A stretch of DNA of 17,522 nucleotides, from NCBI GenBank assembly GCA_946481225.1, contig CAMLNJ010000010.1, positions 1 through 17,522 on the forward strand, given 5' to 3'. The number at the start of each line of letters is the position of its first letter. Positions within the stretch are counted from its first letter, which is position 1. Made by a program: the position numbers and the translations under genes. Below the pieces are notes generated by a model. It did not search any database and was not told the DNA's origin. It saw nothing but the letters and a program-made list of their open reading frames with translations. This DNA is from an uncultured Verrucomicrobiota bacterium. Its GTDB lineage: Bacteria; Verrucomicrobiota; Verrucomicrobiae; Opitutales; Opitutaceae. Of the stretch, positions 16,248-17,522 are shown piece by piece.

Positions 16248-17396
16248 ATGTTCCCTCCCGGCAAAACCCTCGGTGTCCTCGGCGGCGGCCAGCTCGGCCG
16301 CATGTTCGCTCACGCCGCCGAACGCCTCGGCTACCGCGTCCACATTTACGAGCCCTCCGTCGATTCTCCCGCCGCCGAGGTCAGCGCCCACGCCGTCCAC
16401 GCGCCCTATACTGACCTCGCGGAACTCGAGGCCTTCGTCCGCGCCTGCGACGTCGTCACCTACGAGTTCGAAAACATCCCCTGCGATCCGCTCTGGCGCC
16501 TGGAAAACGCCGGCGTCTACCACCCCAAGTGGCAAATCCTCGAGGTCGCGCAAAACCGCCTCCGCGAGAAAACCTGGCTCCGTAAAAACGAGTTCCCGCA
16601 CGTCCGCTTCGCCGAGTGCGAATCCACCGGCGACCTCGCCGCCGCGATCCGCTCCATCGGCCTCCCCTGCGTCGTGAAAACCGCCGACTTCGGCTACGAC
16701 GGCAAGGGCCAGCAAAAAGTCACCGACGAGGCCTCCCTCGCCCGCGCCGTCGCCGCTTTCAAGGGCCAGCGCGCCGTCGTGGAGCAATGGGTGGACTTCA
16801 AGTGCGAGCTCTCGGTCATCGTCGCGCGTTCCGCGACCGGCGAAACGCGCAGCTTCCCCGTCGCGGAAAACATCCACACGAAGCACATCCTCGACTTTTC
16901 CATCCTCCCCGCGCGCGTTGCGCCCGAGCTCCAGGAAAAGGCCCGCCTCCTCGCCGAAGCCATCGCCGAGCGCCTCGGCCTCGTCGGCCTCCTCGCCGTC
17001 GAGCTCTTCCTCACCGACCGCGGCGACATCCTCGTCAACGAAATGGCTCCGCGCCCGCACAACAGCGGCCACTGGTCCATGGACGGCTGCGTCACCTCGC
17101 AATTCGAGCAACACGTCCGCGCCATCGCCGGCCTCCCCCTTGGCGATGTCACGATGACCGCCCCCGCCGCCGTCATGGTGAACATTCTCGGCGACGCCTG
17201 GAAATGGTCCGGCGACCAATGCGTGGGCGAACCCGACTGGGCAGCGATCCTCGCCGAGCCTCGCGCCCACCTCCACCTTTACGGAAAGAAAGAGCCCCGC
17301 CCGGGCCGCAAGATGGGACACTTTACCGTCACCGGCGACACCACCGAGCACGCCTTCGAGACCGCCCGCCGCCTCAAAACCGCGCTGCAAGGGTAG
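16248..17396 (+). CDS. purK: N5-carboxyaminoimidazole ribonucleotide synthase PurK (ATP-grasp)
   Basis: PurK uses ATP and bicarbonate to make N5-CAIR from AIR, supplying the PurE mutase encoded just upstream. The 382-residue product has the usual order: a nucleotide-binding N-terminus (GVLGGGQLGRMF, residues 9-20), TYEFENIP (71-78), the ATP-grasp loop FGYDGKGQQ (148-156), VVEQWVDFKCELSVIVAR (177-194), VELFL (251-255) and NEMAPRPHNSGHW (264-276). Length is normal and no key motif is missing. The start is the ATG at 16248, after more than 50 bases of mainly C/T leader, the opposite of a Shine-Dalgarno context. It probably forms an operon with purE unless the repeat-rich 146-base gap uncouples them. 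A palindromic element lies 45 bases after its stop. Confidence 0.96.
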   Translation: MFPPGKTLGVLGGGQLGRMFAHAAERLGYRVHIYEPSVDSPAAEVSAHAVHAPYTDLAELEAFVRACDVVTYEFENIPCDPLWRLENAGVYHPKWQILEVAQNRLREKTWLRKNEFPHVRFAECESTGDLAAAIRSIGLPCVVKTADFGYDGKGQQKVTDEASLARAVAAFKGQRAVVEQWVDFKCELSVIVARSATGETRSFPVAENIHTKHILDFSILPARVAPELQEKARLLAEAIAERLGLVGLLAVELFLTDRGDILVNEMAPRPHNSGHWSMDGCVTSQFEQHVRAIAGLPLGDVTMTAPAAVMVNILGDAWKWSGDQCVGEPDWAAILAEPRAHLHLYGKKEPRPGRKMGHFTVTGDTTEHAFETARRLKTALQG

Positions 17397-17418
17397 GGGA
17401 GCGCGTAACTCCGTATCC

Positions 17419-17461
17419 CACGTCCGTCTTCCCCTGTGTAGCACGTCCGTTCCCGGACGTG
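17419..17461. repeat. REP-like palindrome and direct repeat downstream of purK
   Basis: CACGTCCG (17442-17449) and CGGACGTG (17454-17461) form a perfect 8-pair stem with the 4-base loop TTCC. The sequence CACGTCCGT occurs first at 17419-17427 and again at 17442-17450, so the left arm is duplicated 23 bases apart. No T run follows. It may end or stabilise the purK transcript, or be a dispersed extragenic palindrome. Confidence 0.5.
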
Positions 17462-17483
17462 TCCCGTGTCTCCCCGTGCATCC

Positions 17484-17522
17484 ATGATCATGGCGGCCAT
17501 GTCCAAGCGCCCGCCCGCTTTC
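17484..17522 (+). CDS. Possible start of a further gene, cut by the right edge
   Basis: Three in-frame ATG codons (17484, 17490 and 17499) open a frame that runs to the window end, reading MIMAAMSKRPPAF. It begins 87 bases after the purK stop and just after the palindromic element. Thirteen codons are too few for a family call. A basic stretch followed by PPAF could be the start of many proteins, including a type IV pilin-like leader, but that is only a guess. The region overlaps the 12-base palindrome CCATGATCATGG (17482-17493). Confidence 0.2.
   Translation, partial: MIMAAMSKRPPAF

Noticed and set aside
16188..17444. Minus-strand open frame of 418 codons opposite purK
   Set aside because: Gly/Glu/Asp-rich shadow of purK with no recognisable domain.

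Overview
The window looks like a chromosomal segment of a high-GC Verrucomicrobiota bacterium, most likely from the Opitutales/Opitutaceae. Three things suggest this: a giant exported protein with autotransporter-type beta-strand repeats and a PEP-CTERM tail, an AMP nucleosidase of the type I associate with Bacteroidota and relatives, and strongly C/G-ending codons. The assignment is inference from gene content. No rRNA, tRNA, CRISPR array, transposase or phage gene was seen. Coding density is high, and no gene-free stretch exceeds about 180 bases.

Layout. (1) Positions 1-757, minus strand: the N-terminal part of an exported oligoendopeptidase F-like M3 peptidase, cut by the window edge. (2) Positions 850-4682, plus strand: a tight five-gene run of a 2OG-Fe(II) oxygenase-like protein, a lipoprotein with a LEA/WHy-like domain, lipB, lipA and an exported alkaline-phosphatase-superfamily phosphodiesterase. 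LipB and LipA together form the de novo lipoylation pathway. (3) Positions 4861-5988: an unrecognised polytopic membrane protein followed 9 bases later by a 67-residue protein. This pair has a different base feel from its neighbours and a candidate terminator after it. It is the best candidate here for an undescribed module. (4) Positions 6157-8830: a PhoD-like secreted phosphatase, an AMP nucleosidase whose start overlaps the phosphatase stop, and a small two-helix membrane protein. (5) Positions 8901-10328: a cytosolic regulator with a cyclic-nucleotide-binding domain, a HAMP-like linker and a PP2C/SpoIIE-type phosphatase. (6) Positions 10460-14851: a 1463-residue lectin-like, beta-repeat, PEP-CTERM surface protein. 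(7) Positions 15031-15459, minus strand: a DUF3568-like small lipoprotein. (8) Positions 15616-17396: purE and purK, which together convert AIR to CAIR in purine synthesis. (9) The right edge holds a palindromic element and possibly the first codons of another gene.

Common threads. The PhoD-like phosphatase and AMP nucleosidase could work in phosphate and nucleotide salvage. The cNMP/PP2C protein probably feeds a partner-switching (anti-sigma/anti-anti-sigma) pathway whose other members are not in the window. The PEP-CTERM protein needs an exosortase encoded elsewhere. Almost no start codon here is preceded by a recognisable Shine-Dalgarno sequence, and the purK leader is strongly pyrimidine-rich. 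Several intergenic spaces carry inverted or short tandem repeats that look like dispersed extragenic elements: the lipA leader, the gap after the PEP-CTERM gene, the purE-purK gap and the gap after purK.
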